Shown piece by piece: positions 17,196 to 26,180 of a DNA stretch of 64,000 bases. Source of the DNA: Faecalimonas sp. (GTDB lineage Bacteria > Bacillota > Clostridia > Lachnospirales > Lachnospiraceae); NCBI GenBank assembly GCA_020024645.1, contig JAHHTN010000002.1, positions 1-64,000 on the forward strand. The letters run 5' to 3'. Under the pieces are notes generated by a model. The model saw nothing but the letters and a program-made list of their open reading frames with translations. It did not search any database and was not told the origin of the DNA. The translations under genes and the position numbers were made by a program. Position 1 is the stretch's first letter. Each line of letters begins with the position of its first letter.

Positions 17196-17204
17196 TGGTA
17201 TACT
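17196..17204 (+). promoter_or_regulatory. extended -10 promoter for the DeoR-type regulator
   Basis: TGGTATACT (17196-17204) is an extended -10 element; no good -35 lies 17 nt upstream. The regulator therefore can be transcribed separately from the operon it follows. Confidence 0.55.
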
Positions 17205-17242
17205 GAAAACAAGACAGTTTGGCAATGCAAGGAGGGCATGAA

Positions 17243-17995
17243 ATGCTTGCGGCAGAAAGAAGAGAGAAAATAACAGAATTTCTTCATCAGTATGGTAGTG
17301 TAGAGGTTGAAGAATTAGCTAAAGACTTAAATGTAAGTACAATGACGATACGACGAGATTTATTAAAACTTCAGAAGGATGGGAAAATTGAGAGATGCCA
17401 TGGTGGGGCGGTAATAAAACAAGAAGTAACTTATATAGATAAACAGACAAGTTATCGTAAAGAAAAAATCGCAATTGCAGAAAAATGTGTGGAATATGTA
17501 GAGTCAGGAAACACTGTGTTTTTAGATGCGGGAACAACGACATATGAAATTGCTAGAAAAATCATAGAGATTCCAGATATTTTAGTTGTGACAAATGATT
17601 TGGAAATCGCACAGTTATTGAAGAATAGTCAAGTGGAATTGTTCTTATGTGGGGGATATGTGCAAAAGTCTACAGGAAGTATGTTTGACCGTTATGCAAC
17701 ACAAATGTTAAAGGATTTTAAATTTGATATAGGATTTTTTGGTGCGGCATCTATCAATGATCAATTTGAAGTAATGACACCTACTGTAGATAAAATGTGG
17801 TTAAAAAGAGAAACCCCCAAACAATGTAGAAAAGTTTATCTAGCTGTGGATGGTTCAAAGTTTGGTAGACAGGCAATGTCAAAAATCAATTGTTTAAGTG
17901 ATTATACCGGAATTGTTACGGAAAAAATATTTAGTGGAGAAGAAGAGGAGTATTTGAAAAAGATGGGAGCAAATATTATAGAGATTACTAGATAA
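17243..17995 (+). CDS. DeoR/GlpR family transcriptional regulator
   Basis: A 250-aa regulator with an N-terminal winged helix (about 1-55; recognition helix in VSTMTIRRDLLKLQ). Its C-terminal sugar-phosphate sensor domain carries DAGTTTYEIA near 93-102. The ATG at 17243 follows AAGGAGG (17229-17235) at 7 nt; an in-frame ATG at 17219 has no RBS. DeoR regulators usually repress neighbouring catabolic genes and respond to a phosphorylated intermediate, so the acid-sugar operon upstream is the likely target. Confidence 0.9.
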   Translation: MLAAERREKITEFLHQYGSVEVEELAKDLNVSTMTIRRDLLKLQKDGKIERCHGGAVIKQEVTYIDKQTSYRKEKIAIAEKCVEYVESGNTVFLDAGTTTYEIARKIIEIPDILVVTNDLEIAQLLKNSQVELFLCGGYVQKSTGSMFDRYATQMLKDFKFDIGFFGAASINDQFEVMTPTVDKMWLKRETPKQCRKVYLAVDGSKFGRQAMSKINCLSDYTGIVTEKIFSGEEEEYLKKMGANIIEITR

Positions 17996-18030
17996 AGAAA
18001 GGAAAGAGGCACATCCTCTTTCCTTTCTTT
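17994..18030. terminator. bidirectional terminator with a 16-bp perfect stem
   Basis: Arms 17994-18009 and 18015-18030 are perfect complements with a 5-nt loop. The stem overlaps the stop codons of both convergent genes (DeoR-type regulator and DUF1846 protein) and has A/T-rich ends for termination either way. Confidence 0.92.
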
Positions 18031-19507
18031 ATTGATAAATTCGTTTGTTTTCATCTTTTGATTCTGTTGTTAATTGAATTCCAAGACGCTTAAACATTTT
18101 TGTATCTACGGAAGATAAACGAACCGTTGTGTGTACTTGGCATCCTTTTAATTTTGGAATTTGTTCTAAGGCAAGTTCAGCATTTGAATTAGATGCAGCA
18201 CTAATTGATAATGCAAGGAGAATTTCATCTGTGTGTAAACGCGGATTTTTACTTCCGAGATACTTTGTTTTTAAAGTTTGAATTGGTTCTATTGCTTCAG
18301 GTGAAATCATGTGGAGTTCGTCACTTATTTTGCAGAGATATTTCAATGCGTTTAATAGAAGAGCAGCAGATGCACCAAGTAAATTGGAAGTTTTCCCTGT
18401 GATAATAGTTCCGTCATCTAATTCGATTGCAGCAGCTGGTGCGCCTGTTTCTTCCGCACGTTTTAAAGCTGCAGAAACAACAATGCGATCATCAGTTGTA
18501 ACATGAGCTTGTTTCATTAATAATTCGATTTTGAAAATCTCTTCTTCTGAATGTGTCCCTTCAGAGAGACCATTTAACGCGTCATAATATCTACGAATAA
18601 TTTCTTGTTTAGAAGCATTTTGGCAAACCTCATCGTCAGAAATACAGTTTCCAACCATATTTACACCCATATCAGTCGGAGATTTGTAAGGATTTTCTCC
18701 GTAAATTTTCTCGAAAATTGCATCGAGTACAGGGAAAATTTCTACATCACGGTTATAATTTACTGTAGTTACACCATATGTTTCCAAATGAAAAGGATCA
18801 ATCATATTGACATCATTTAAGTCGGCGGTAGCAGCCTCGTAAGCAAGATTAACAGGATGTTTTAGTGGAATATTCCAAATTGGAAAAGTTTCAAATTTAG
18901 CATATCCAGCGCGAACTCCTCGTTTATGTTCATGATAAAGTTGAGAAAGGCAAGTTGCCATTTTTCCACTTCCTGGTCCTGGAGCTGTAATGATAACAAG
19001 AGGTCTTGAAGTTTCAATGTAATCATTTTTGCCATATCCATCATCACTTACAATGAGGGGAATATTTGAAGGATATCCTTCGATACAGTAATGAATATAT
19101 ACCTTGATTCCTAAATGTTCAAGTTTGCTTTTAAATAAATTGGCGCTGTTTTGCCCTGCGTATTGGGTGATTACAACACTTCCTACAAACAAACCATTTT
19201 CTTTAAATGCTTCCATTAAACGAAGAACATCAGTGTCGTATGTGATTCCTAAATCACCACGAATTTTATTTTTTTCAATATCTCCTGCACTGATAACAAT
19301 AACAATTTCCGCTTGATCGGAAAGTTGCATAAGGAGGCGGAGTTTACTATCAGGGGCAAACCCTGGTAATACTCTAGATGCATGATAGTCATCAAAAAGT
19401 TTTCCTCCAAATTCTAAGTATAATTTGTTATCAAATTGGTTGATGCGTTCACGGATATGTTCCGATTGCATTTTTAAATATTTGTCATTATCAAATCCGA
19501 TTTTCAT
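18029..19507 (-). CDS. DUF1846 family protein
   Basis: A 492-aa protein matching the DUF1846 (UPF0371) family by its start MKIGFDNDKYL, the segment FGGKLFDDYHASRVLPGF and TAPGPGSGKMATCLSQLYHE (about 175-194). The last is a glycine-rich P-loop-like motif. Structures of the family are known but no reaction has been assigned to my knowledge. It is monocistronic with RBS AGAGGAAG. It may bind a nucleotide through the glycine loop, but that is inference. Confidence 0.9.
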   Translation of the reverse strand: MKIGFDNDKYLKMQSEHIRERINQFDNKLYLEFGGKLFDDYHASRVLPGFAPDSKLRLLMQLSDQAEIVIVISAGDIEKNKIRGDLGITYDTDVLRLMEAFKENGLFVGSVVITQYAGQNSANLFKSKLEHLGIKVYIHYCIEGYPSNIPLIVSDDGYGKNDYIETSRPLVIITAPGPGSGKMATCLSQLYHEHKRGVRAGYAKFETFPIWNIPLKHPVNLAYEAATADLNDVNMIDPFHLETYGVTTVNYNRDVEIFPVLDAIFEKIYGENPYKSPTDMGVNMVGNCISDDEVCQNASKQEIIRRYYDALNGLSEGTHSEEEIFKIELLMKQAHVTTDDRIVVSAALKRAEETGAPAAAIELDDGTIITGKTSNLLGASAALLLNALKYLCKISDELHMISPEAIEPIQTLKTKYLGSKNPRLHTDEILLALSISAASNSNAELALEQIPKLKGCQVHTTVRLSSVDTKMFKRLGIQLTTESKDENKRIYQ

Positions 19508-19645
19508 AAACTTGCTTCCTCTTCCTTTAATTTATATAAGTAACTTGTCATACCTAAAAAAATAGTATACTACAAAAAGAGAAATTTGTCTAAAACTATT
19601 TAATAGAAGTTTTAGAAATGAATGGTAGTTTTCACAATCTTTTTA

Positions 19646-19674
19646 TTGATTTATGAGGATGCCATATTTATAAT
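19646..19674 (+). promoter_or_regulatory. promoter for ftsH
   Basis: -35 TTGATT (19646-19651), 17-nt spacer, perfect -10 TATAAT (19669-19674). The leader is about 20 nt with RBS AGGAGGAAGG. Confidence 0.75.
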
Positions 19675-19702
19675 AGAATAGACGATAAATAGGAGGAAGG
19701 AT

Positions 19703-21682
19703 ATGGACAATAAAAATAATAAAAATAAGAATAAGAACCAGAAAAACAACAAACAAGGTTGGGCTATTATTCTTTTTACAACACTAGTAACATTGCTTTT
19801 AGTGTTGGGGTTATATCAATTTATGCCAGGAAGCAATCCAAAAGAAATTACGTATGACCAGTTTTTGAAAATGGTGGACGAAAGAAAAGTAGAAAAGGTT
19901 AAGATTTATTCAGATAAGATAGAGATTACCCCAAAGAAAAAGGATGGAAGTAAGGATACGGAACTTATGTTTCCATCAATGGCACCTAAATATTATACAG
20001 GTGTTATGAAAGATGATACATTATCAGAAAGATTGTATAAGGCAAAAGTAAAATATACACATGAAATTCCAGATTCTGGTGGAGAGATGTTTTGGAATAT
20101 TATGCTTACATTGGTATTACCTACATTACTCTTGTTTGGTGTATTCTCATTTTTTATGAGAAAGATGTCAAAAGGTGGAGGAATGATGGGAATTGGTAAA
20201 AGTAATGCCAAGATGTATGTAGAGAAGCAAACTGGAGTTACGTTTAAAGACGTGGCTGGTCAGGATGAAGCGAAGGAATCCTTACAGGAAGTGGTTGATT
20301 TTCTTCATAATCCTGGGAAATATACAAGTATTGGTGCAAAACTTCCGAAAGGAGCACTGCTTGTAGGACCACCAGGAACAGGTAAAACACTTTTGGCAAA
20401 AGCTGTTGCAGGAGAAGCAAAAGTACCATTTTTTTCGCTTTCAGGTTCGGCATTTGTAGAAATGTATGTTGGTGTAGGTGCTTCAAGAGTGAGAGATTTA
20501 TTTAAACAGGCACAAGCTATGGCTCCATGTATCATTTTCATCGATGAAATTGATGCTATCGGAAAAAGTCGTGATAATGCTATGGGAAGTAACGATGAAC
20601 GTGAACAGACATTGAATCAGTTATTAGCAGAGATGGATGGCTTTGATACAGATAAAGGACTTTTATTGTTAGCGGCTACGAATAGACCAGAAATTTTGGA
20701 TCCAGCCTTGTTAAGACCAGGACGTTTTGATAGACGAATTATTGTAGATGCACCAGATTTAAAAGGTCGTGTAGACGTGTTAAAAGTACATGCAAAAGAT
20801 GTTAAAATGGATGAAACAGTGGATTTAGAAGCAATTGCTCTTGCAACTTCAGGAGCAGTAGGTTCAGATCTTGCAAATATGATTAATGAAGCTGCGATCA
20901 ATGCGGTTAAGAATGGAAGACAAGTAGTTTCACAAGCTGATTTATTTGAGGCTGTAGAAGTTGTTCTTGTAGGAAAAGAGAAGAAAGATCGTATTATGAA
21001 TGCAGAAGAAAGAAAGATTGTTTCATATCATGAGGTTGGGCATGCGTTAGTAAGTGCATTACAGAAAGATGCAGAGCCAGTTCAAAAGATTACAATTGTA
21101 CCGAGAACAATGGGAGCCCTAGGATACGTTATGCAGACTCCAGAAGAGGAAAAATTCTTAAATACAAAGAAAGAATTAGAAGCAATGCTTGTAGGTATGC
21201 TTGCTGGTCGTGCTGCAGAAGAAATAGTTTTTGATACAGTTACAACAGGTGCCTCTAATGATATTGAAAAAGCAACAAAAATTGCTCGTGCAATGATTAC
21301 GCAGTATGGTATGTCTGAAAAATTTGGTTTGATTGGTCTAGAATCTATTCAGCACAAATATTTAGATGGACGCCCAGTAATGAATTGTGGAGAGGAAACA
21401 GCTGCAGAAATTGATAGGGAAGTAATGCAAATGTTGAAAGATGCCTATGAGGAAGCAAAACGTCTTCTTTCAGAAAATCGTGAGGCATTAGATAAAATTG
21501 CGGCATTCCTAATTGAAAAAGAAACGATTACTGGTAAAGAGTTTATGAAGATTTTTCATGAAGTGCAAGGAAATGAAGAAGAGCCACAGAAACCAAGAAT
21601 AGGGATGAAGGTCGAAGAGCAAGAACAGTTGGAACATTCAAAAGAAGCCAATGTAGAAGAGCTTGAAACAACAGAAGAATAA
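19703..21682 (+). CDS. ftsH: ATP-dependent zinc metalloprotease FtsH
   Basis: Membrane-anchored AAA+ protease (659 aa) that degrades misfolded membrane proteins and regulators. The N terminus is a striking N/K-only cytoplasmic stretch (2-18). Two transmembrane helices (about 20-40 and 132-152) flank the extracytoplasmic domain. Walker A GPPGTGKT is at 222-229, Walker B at about 275-280 and the zinc motif HEVGH at about 443-447. The C-terminal tail is acidic. Own promoter and terminator make it a single-gene unit. Confidence 0.97.
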   Translation: MDNKNNKNKNKNQKNNKQGWAIILFTTLVTLLLVLGLYQFMPGSNPKEITYDQFLKMVDERKVEKVKIYSDKIEITPKKKDGSKDTELMFPSMAPKYYTGVMKDDTLSERLYKAKVKYTHEIPDSGGEMFWNIMLTLVLPTLLLFGVFSFFMRKMSKGGGMMGIGKSNAKMYVEKQTGVTFKDVAGQDEAKESLQEVVDFLHNPGKYTSIGAKLPKGALLVGPPGTGKTLLAKAVAGEAKVPFFSLSGSAFVEMYVGVGASRVRDLFKQAQAMAPCIIFIDEIDAIGKSRDNAMGSNDEREQTLNQLLAEMDGFDTDKGLLLLAATNRPEILDPALLRPGRFDRRIIVDAPDLKGRVDVLKVHAKDVKMDETVDLEAIALATSGAVGSDLANMINEAAINAVKNGRQVVSQADLFEAVEVVLVGKEKKDRIMNAEERKIVSYHEVGHALVSALQKDAEPVQKITIVPRTMGALGYVMQTPEEEKFLNTKKELEAMLVGMLAGRAAEEIVFDTVTTGASNDIEKATKIARAMITQYGMSEKFGLIGLESIQHKYLDGRPVMNCGEETAAEIDREVMQMLKDAYEEAKRLLSENREALDKIAAFLIEKETITGKEFMKIFHEVQGNEEEPQKPRIGMKVEEQEQLEHSKEANVEELETTEE

Positions 21683-21690
21683 AGAACTCA

Positions 21691-21722
21691 AAAGATTGCG
21701 ATTTCATTCGCAATCTTTTTTT
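21691..21722 (+). terminator. terminator after ftsH
   Basis: A 10-bp stem AAAGATTGCG/CGCAATCTTT (21691-21700, 21709-21718) with an 8-nt loop, followed by TTTT. Confidence 0.9.
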
Positions 21723-21848
21723 GCTTGATAGGAGTGAATAAAAAAATGCAAATATAAAAAATATATAAATAAAAAATGAAATATTTCTTGCAAAATAAAG
21801 GGGAGTGTTATACCATTAATATAGTAATTAAACAAAAGGAGAAAAACT

Positions 21849-23252
21849 ATGAATCAAAAAAACGAAAAAAAAATTCTGTGGTACAGCCTTGCGTTTATGG
21901 CGTTTGGTGGTGTATGGGGATTCGGTAATGTTATTAATGGATTCTCAGAATACAATGGTCTGCAGGCAATTGTTGCTTGGATAATTGTATTCGGTATTTA
22001 CTTTGTACCATATGCGTTGATGGTAGGAGAACTTGGTTCTGCATTTAAAAATGCGAATGGTGGTGTAAGTTCATGGATTTCAGCGACTATGGGAAAAAGA
22101 CTTGCTTACTATGCAGGTTGGACATATTGGGTAGTACATATGCCTTATATTTCGCAGAAACCAAATTCAGCAGTTATTGCAACAAGTTGGATTTTATTCC
22201 AGGATAGTAGAGCAAGTCAGATGAATACAACAGTGATGCAGATTTTGTGTCTTGCAATTTTCCTCTTAGCATTGTACCTTGCATCTAAAGGAATATCTAT
22301 GTTGAAGAAAATTTCTACACTTGCGGGAACCGCAATGTTTATTATGTCTATTCTATATATTGTATTAATGATGGCTGCACCAGCAATTACAAATGCACCA
22401 TTATTAGAAATTGACTGGTCTTTGAAAACATTTATGCCAACATTTGATATGAAATTTTTTACAGGGCTATCAATCCTTGTATTTGCTGTAGGTGGCTGTG
22501 AAAAATTTTCACCATATGTAAACAAAACGAAAAATCCAGCAAAAGATTTTTCAAAAGGCATGATTGCGTTAGCTGTTATGATTTGTGTATGTGCTATTTT
22601 AGGAACAATTTCAATGGGAATGATGTTTGATTCTAAAAATATCCCTGCTGACCTTATGACAAATGGTGCATACTACGCATTCCAGAAATTAGGAGATTAC
22701 TATCACGTAGGTAACTTGTTCGTAATTTTATATGCCGTTACGCAATTCCTTGGACAGTTCTCCGTTATGGTTATTTCTATTGATGCGCCACTTTGTATGT
22801 TACTTGGAAACTCTGATGAGAATTATATTCCAAAAGCAATGTTTAAACAGAATAAACATGGTGCATATACAAATGGTCACAAATTAGTAGCAGTAATTGT
22901 AAGTATTTTAATTATTATTCCTGCATTTGGTATTAAGAATGTAGACGTTTTAGTAAAATGGCTTGTAAAATTAAATTCTGTATGTATGCCATTACGTTAT
23001 TTATGGGTATTTGTTGCTTATATTGGATTGAAAAAAGCAGGAGAAAAATTTGCTCCTGAGTATAAATTTGTAAAGAATAAAACAGTTGGTATTATTTTTG
23101 GAGCATGGTGCTTTATCTTCACAGCAATTGCTTGTGTTGGTGGTATTTATTCAGATGATTTATTCCAACTTGTATTAAATATTCTTACACCATTTGTTCT
23201 TTTAGGCTTAGGTGCAATTATGCCTATTCTAGCAAAAAAATCAAACAAATAG
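21849..23252 (+). CDS. APC family amino acid permease
   Basis: A 467-aa, roughly 12-helix transporter. The first helix WYSLAFMAFGGVWGFGNVI carries the G-rich unwound motif of APC-superfamily carriers, and the segment PYALMVGELGSAFKNANGG is typical of the glutamate/GABA-antiporter-like subgroup. The amino acid is unknown. It is a monocistronic gene with RBS AAAAGGAG, between the ftsH and permease terminators. The upstream 21723-21848 is AT-rich without a convincing sigma-A promoter pair (best -35 TTGCAA at 21788). Confidence 0.88.
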   Translation: MNQKNEKKILWYSLAFMAFGGVWGFGNVINGFSEYNGLQAIVAWIIVFGIYFVPYALMVGELGSAFKNANGGVSSWISATMGKRLAYYAGWTYWVVHMPYISQKPNSAVIATSWILFQDSRASQMNTTVMQILCLAIFLLALYLASKGISMLKKISTLAGTAMFIMSILYIVLMMAAPAITNAPLLEIDWSLKTFMPTFDMKFFTGLSILVFAVGGCEKFSPYVNKTKNPAKDFSKGMIALAVMICVCAILGTISMGMMFDSKNIPADLMTNGAYYAFQKLGDYYHVGNLFVILYAVTQFLGQFSVMVISIDAPLCMLLGNSDENYIPKAMFKQNKHGAYTNGHKLVAVIVSILIIIPAFGIKNVDVLVKWLVKLNSVCMPLRYLWVFVAYIGLKKAGEKFAPEYKFVKNKTVGIIFGAWCFIFTAIACVGGIYSDDLFQLVLNILTPFVLLGLGAIMPILAKKSNK

Positions 23253-23262
23253 GAAGATAAAT

Positions 23263-23300
23263 AAAAAGGTATATCCTGTTTTACGGGATATGCCTTTTTT
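23263..23300 (+). terminator. terminator after the permease
   Basis: A 14-bp stem (AAAAAGGTATATCC with GGATATGCCTTTTT, one G-U pair) ending in six T residues. Confidence 0.9.
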
Positions 23301-23328
23301 GCATATAGAAGATGTGTTAAAATATAAA
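23299..23328 (+). promoter_or_regulatory. promoter for uvrC, overlapping the upstream terminator
   Basis: -35 TTGCAT (23299-23304) begins inside the T-run of the preceding terminator; after 18 nt comes -10 TATAAA (23323-23328). Confidence 0.5.
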
Positions 23329-23348
23329 GGGTAGAAAGGGAAAATGAA

Positions 23349-25190
23349 ATGTTTAATATAGAGGAAGAGTTAAAGAAATTACCAAGCAAACCCGGTGTAT
23401 ATTTAATGCACGATGAAAAAGATAATATTATTTATGTGGGAAAAGCGATTAGTTTAAAAAATCGTGTACGACAGTATTTCCAAAGTAGTCGGAACAAGGG
23501 AGCTAAAATTGAACAAATGGTTACACATATTTCACGTTTTGAATATATTGTGACAGATTCTGAATTAGAGGCACTTGTATTAGAATGTAATCTGATTAAA
23601 GAACATAGACCTAAATATAATACAATGTTAATGGATGATAAGACATATCCGTTTATTAAAGTAACGGTGGAAGAAGATTATCCGAGAATTTTGTTTGCTA
23701 GGGAGATAAAGAGAGATAAAGCAAAGTATTTTGGGCCATATACAAGTGCAAGTGCAGTAAAAGATACGATAGATTTAATTCGTAAACTTTATTATATACG
23801 AAGTTGTAATCGGAATTTACCCAAAGATATTGGAAAAGAACGACCATGTTTAAATTATCATATAAAACAATGTTATGCTCCATGCCAAGATTATATTTCT
23901 AAGGAAGAATATAGAAAGTCAGTACAACAAGCATTAAAATTTCTTGGTGGTGAATACGATAAGATTTTAAAAACATTAGAAGAAAAGATGCAGCAAGCAT
24001 CAGAAGAATTGGATTTTGAGAAAGCAATTGAGTATAGAGAATTATTAAATAGTGTCAAACAAATTGCTCAGAAGCAGAAAATAACCAATAGTGACGGAGA
24101 AGATAAAGATGTTTTAGCAGTTGCTATAGAAGAAAATGATGCAGTTGTACAAGTATTTTTTATTCGTGGTGGAAGGCTGATTGGCCGGGATCATTTTTAT
24201 ATGAAGATTAGCCATGGGGAAACGAAAAGCGAAATTTTAGAGAACTTTATTAAACAATTCTATGCAGGAACACCGTATATTCCCCGCGAACTTATGATAC
24301 AGGAAGAGTTGAAAGAAAGTAGACTTTTGGAAGAGTGGCTTACACAAAAAAGAGGACATAAAGTGTATATCACAGTTCATCAAAAGGGACAAAAAAAGAA
24401 ATTAGTAGATTTAGCAGAAAAGAATGCAAAACTTGTTCTTTCTACAGATAAGGAAAGATTGAAAAAGGAAGAAAGAAGGACAATTGGTGCGATAAAAGAA
24501 ATCGAAAAATTACTTGGTTTGTCGAATCTGTCTAGAATGGAGGCGTTTGATATTTCTAATACGAATGGGTTTGATTCAGTTGGTTCCATGATTGTATATG
24601 AAAATGGAAAACCAAAGAGGAACGATTATCGAAAGTTTAAAATAAAAGGTGTACACAAGATAGATGATTATGCCAGTATGGAAGAGGTTTTAACAAGAAG
24701 ATTTGAGCATGGTATAAAAGAAAAAAATAATGGAAAAGAGCTAGGAAGTTTCACGTCATTTCCAGATTTGATTATGATGGATGGTGGAAAAGGACAGGTG
24801 AATGTTGCTTGTAATGTTCTAGAAAAACTACATTTGCACATTGCGGTTTGTGGTATGGTAAAAGATGACAATCATAGGACAAGAGGTTTATATTATAATA
24901 ACGTGGAAATACCGATTGATAAAAATTCAGAGGCCTTTCGTCTTATCACACGTATTCAGGATGAAGCACATCGTTTTGCCATTGAATTTCATCGAAAATT
25001 ACGTGGACAAGGACAAGTTCATTCGATTTTAGATGACATAAAGGGAATAGGACCAGCAAGAAGAAAAGATTTAATGAAACATTTTTTGAGTTTAGATGCA
25101 ATTAAAAAAGCAACGGTGGAAGAACTGAAAAAATTACCATCGATGAATGAAAAATCTGCTCAGGAAGTGTACAATTTTTTCCATAAATGA
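23349..25190 (+). CDS. uvrC: excinuclease ABC subunit UvrC
   Basis: Makes both incisions in nucleotide excision repair with UvrAB. The N-terminal GIY-YIG nuclease (PGVYLMHDEKDNIIYVGKA, about 15-33), a cysteine cluster (about 158-181), the UVR UvrB-binding motif (about 205-237), the RNase H-like nuclease region (about 380-540) and a C-terminal helix-hairpin-helix (GIGPARRKDLM) are all present. At 613 aa it is full length. It is followed by hprK and a glucokinase, probably as one transcript. Confidence 0.97.
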   Translation: MFNIEEELKKLPSKPGVYLMHDEKDNIIYVGKAISLKNRVRQYFQSSRNKGAKIEQMVTHISRFEYIVTDSELEALVLECNLIKEHRPKYNTMLMDDKTYPFIKVTVEEDYPRILFAREIKRDKAKYFGPYTSASAVKDTIDLIRKLYYIRSCNRNLPKDIGKERPCLNYHIKQCYAPCQDYISKEEYRKSVQQALKFLGGEYDKILKTLEEKMQQASEELDFEKAIEYRELLNSVKQIAQKQKITNSDGEDKDVLAVAIEENDAVVQVFFIRGGRLIGRDHFYMKISHGETKSEILENFIKQFYAGTPYIPRELMIQEELKESRLLEEWLTQKRGHKVYITVHQKGQKKKLVDLAEKNAKLVLSTDKERLKKEERRTIGAIKEIEKLLGLSNLSRMEAFDISNTNGFDSVGSMIVYENGKPKRNDYRKFKIKGVHKIDDYASMEEVLTRRFEHGIKEKNNGKELGSFTSFPDLIMMDGGKGQVNVACNVLEKLHLHIAVCGMVKDDNHRTRGLYYNNVEIPIDKNSEAFRLITRIQDEAHRFAIEFHRKLRGQGQVHSILDDIKGIGPARRKDLMKHFLSLDAIKKATVEELKKLPSMNEKSAQEVYNFFHK

Positions 25191-25233
25191 TATACTAGAC
25201 AAAGAGAGTATTTTAAATAGGAGGAGGAAATGT

Positions 25234-26169
25234 ATGAGTTGCGCTGGAAGTGTTGAGTTAGAAAAATTAGTTAAAAAGATGGAATTAGAAAATCTCACAC
25301 CAGATATAGATATGACAGAGAGAGTAATTACTGTTCCAGATATTAATCGACCTGCATTGCAGTTAACAGGTTTTTTTGATCATTTTGACTCAGAGCGTAT
25401 TCAAGTGATAGGATATGTGGAATATACCTATTTACAAAGAATGCCAGAAGAGAGAAAAGAGATTATATATGAGCAATTGTTATCGTATGATATTCCGTGT
25501 CTGATATATAGTACAAAAGTATATCCAGATGAACTGATGTTGAAAAAAGCAAACGAAAAAAATATTCCAGTATTTGCTACAAGTAAAAAAACATCTGCAT
25601 TTATGGCGGAAGCAATTCGTTGGTTAAACGTAGAACTTGCACCTTGTATTTCTATTCATGGTGTTTTGGTTGATGTATATGGCGTAGGTGTGCTAATTAT
25701 GGGAGAAAGCGGTATTGGAAAAAGTGAAGCGGCTTTGGAATTAATCAAGAGAGGTCACAGACTTGTAACAGATGATGTGGTTGAGATTAGAAAAGTTAGC
25801 GATGAGACACTTGTTGGTACGGCACCTGATATTACAAGACATTTAATTGAATTACGAGGCATTGGAATTGTAGATGTTAAGATGCTTTTTGGTGTGCAAA
25901 GTGTAAAAGAAACACAAAATATTGATCTTGTTATTACATTGGAAGATTGGAATAAAGAAAAAGAATACGACAGACTTGGTTTGGAAGAAGAGTATACCGA
26001 ATTTCTTGGAAATAAAGTGGTGTGTCATTCGATTCCAATTCGTCCAGGACGAAATCTTGCGATTATTGTGGAATCAGCATCGGTAAATCATAGACAAAAA
26101 CAGATGGGGTATAATGCAGCACAGGAATTGTATAGAAGAGTACAAGAAAATTTAACACAAAATAAATAG
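25234..26169 (+). CDS. hprK: HPr kinase/phosphorylase
   Basis: Phosphorylates Ser46 of HPr with ATP or pyrophosphate and reverses it, controlling carbon catabolite repression. Walker A GESGIGKS at 157-164, H142 in SIHGVLVDVYG and the TDDVVEI metal site (about 178-184) are clear. The ATG at 25234 follows GGAGGAGG (25220-25227); an in-frame ATG inside uvrC (25147) has no RBS and would add 29 unrelated residues. Length is 311 aa. A glucokinase follows by 11 nt, linking signal and sugar phosphorylation. Confidence 0.96.
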   Translation: MSCAGSVELEKLVKKMELENLTPDIDMTERVITVPDINRPALQLTGFFDHFDSERIQVIGYVEYTYLQRMPEERKEIIYEQLLSYDIPCLIYSTKVYPDELMLKKANEKNIPVFATSKKTSAFMAEAIRWLNVELAPCISIHGVLVDVYGVGVLIMGESGIGKSEAALELIKRGHRLVTDDVVEIRKVSDETLVGTAPDITRHLIELRGIGIVDVKMLFGVQSVKETQNIDLVITLEDWNKEKEYDRLGLEEEYTEFLGNKVVCHSIPIRPGRNLAIIVESASVNHRQKQMGYNAAQELYRRVQENLTQNK

Positions 26170-26180
26170 GAGAGAAAGAA

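Noticed and set aside
25147..25233. Upstream ATG of hprK within uvrC
   Set aside because: No RBS and the added 29 residues are a frame shadow of the uvrC C terminus; GGAGGAGG precedes ATG 25234.
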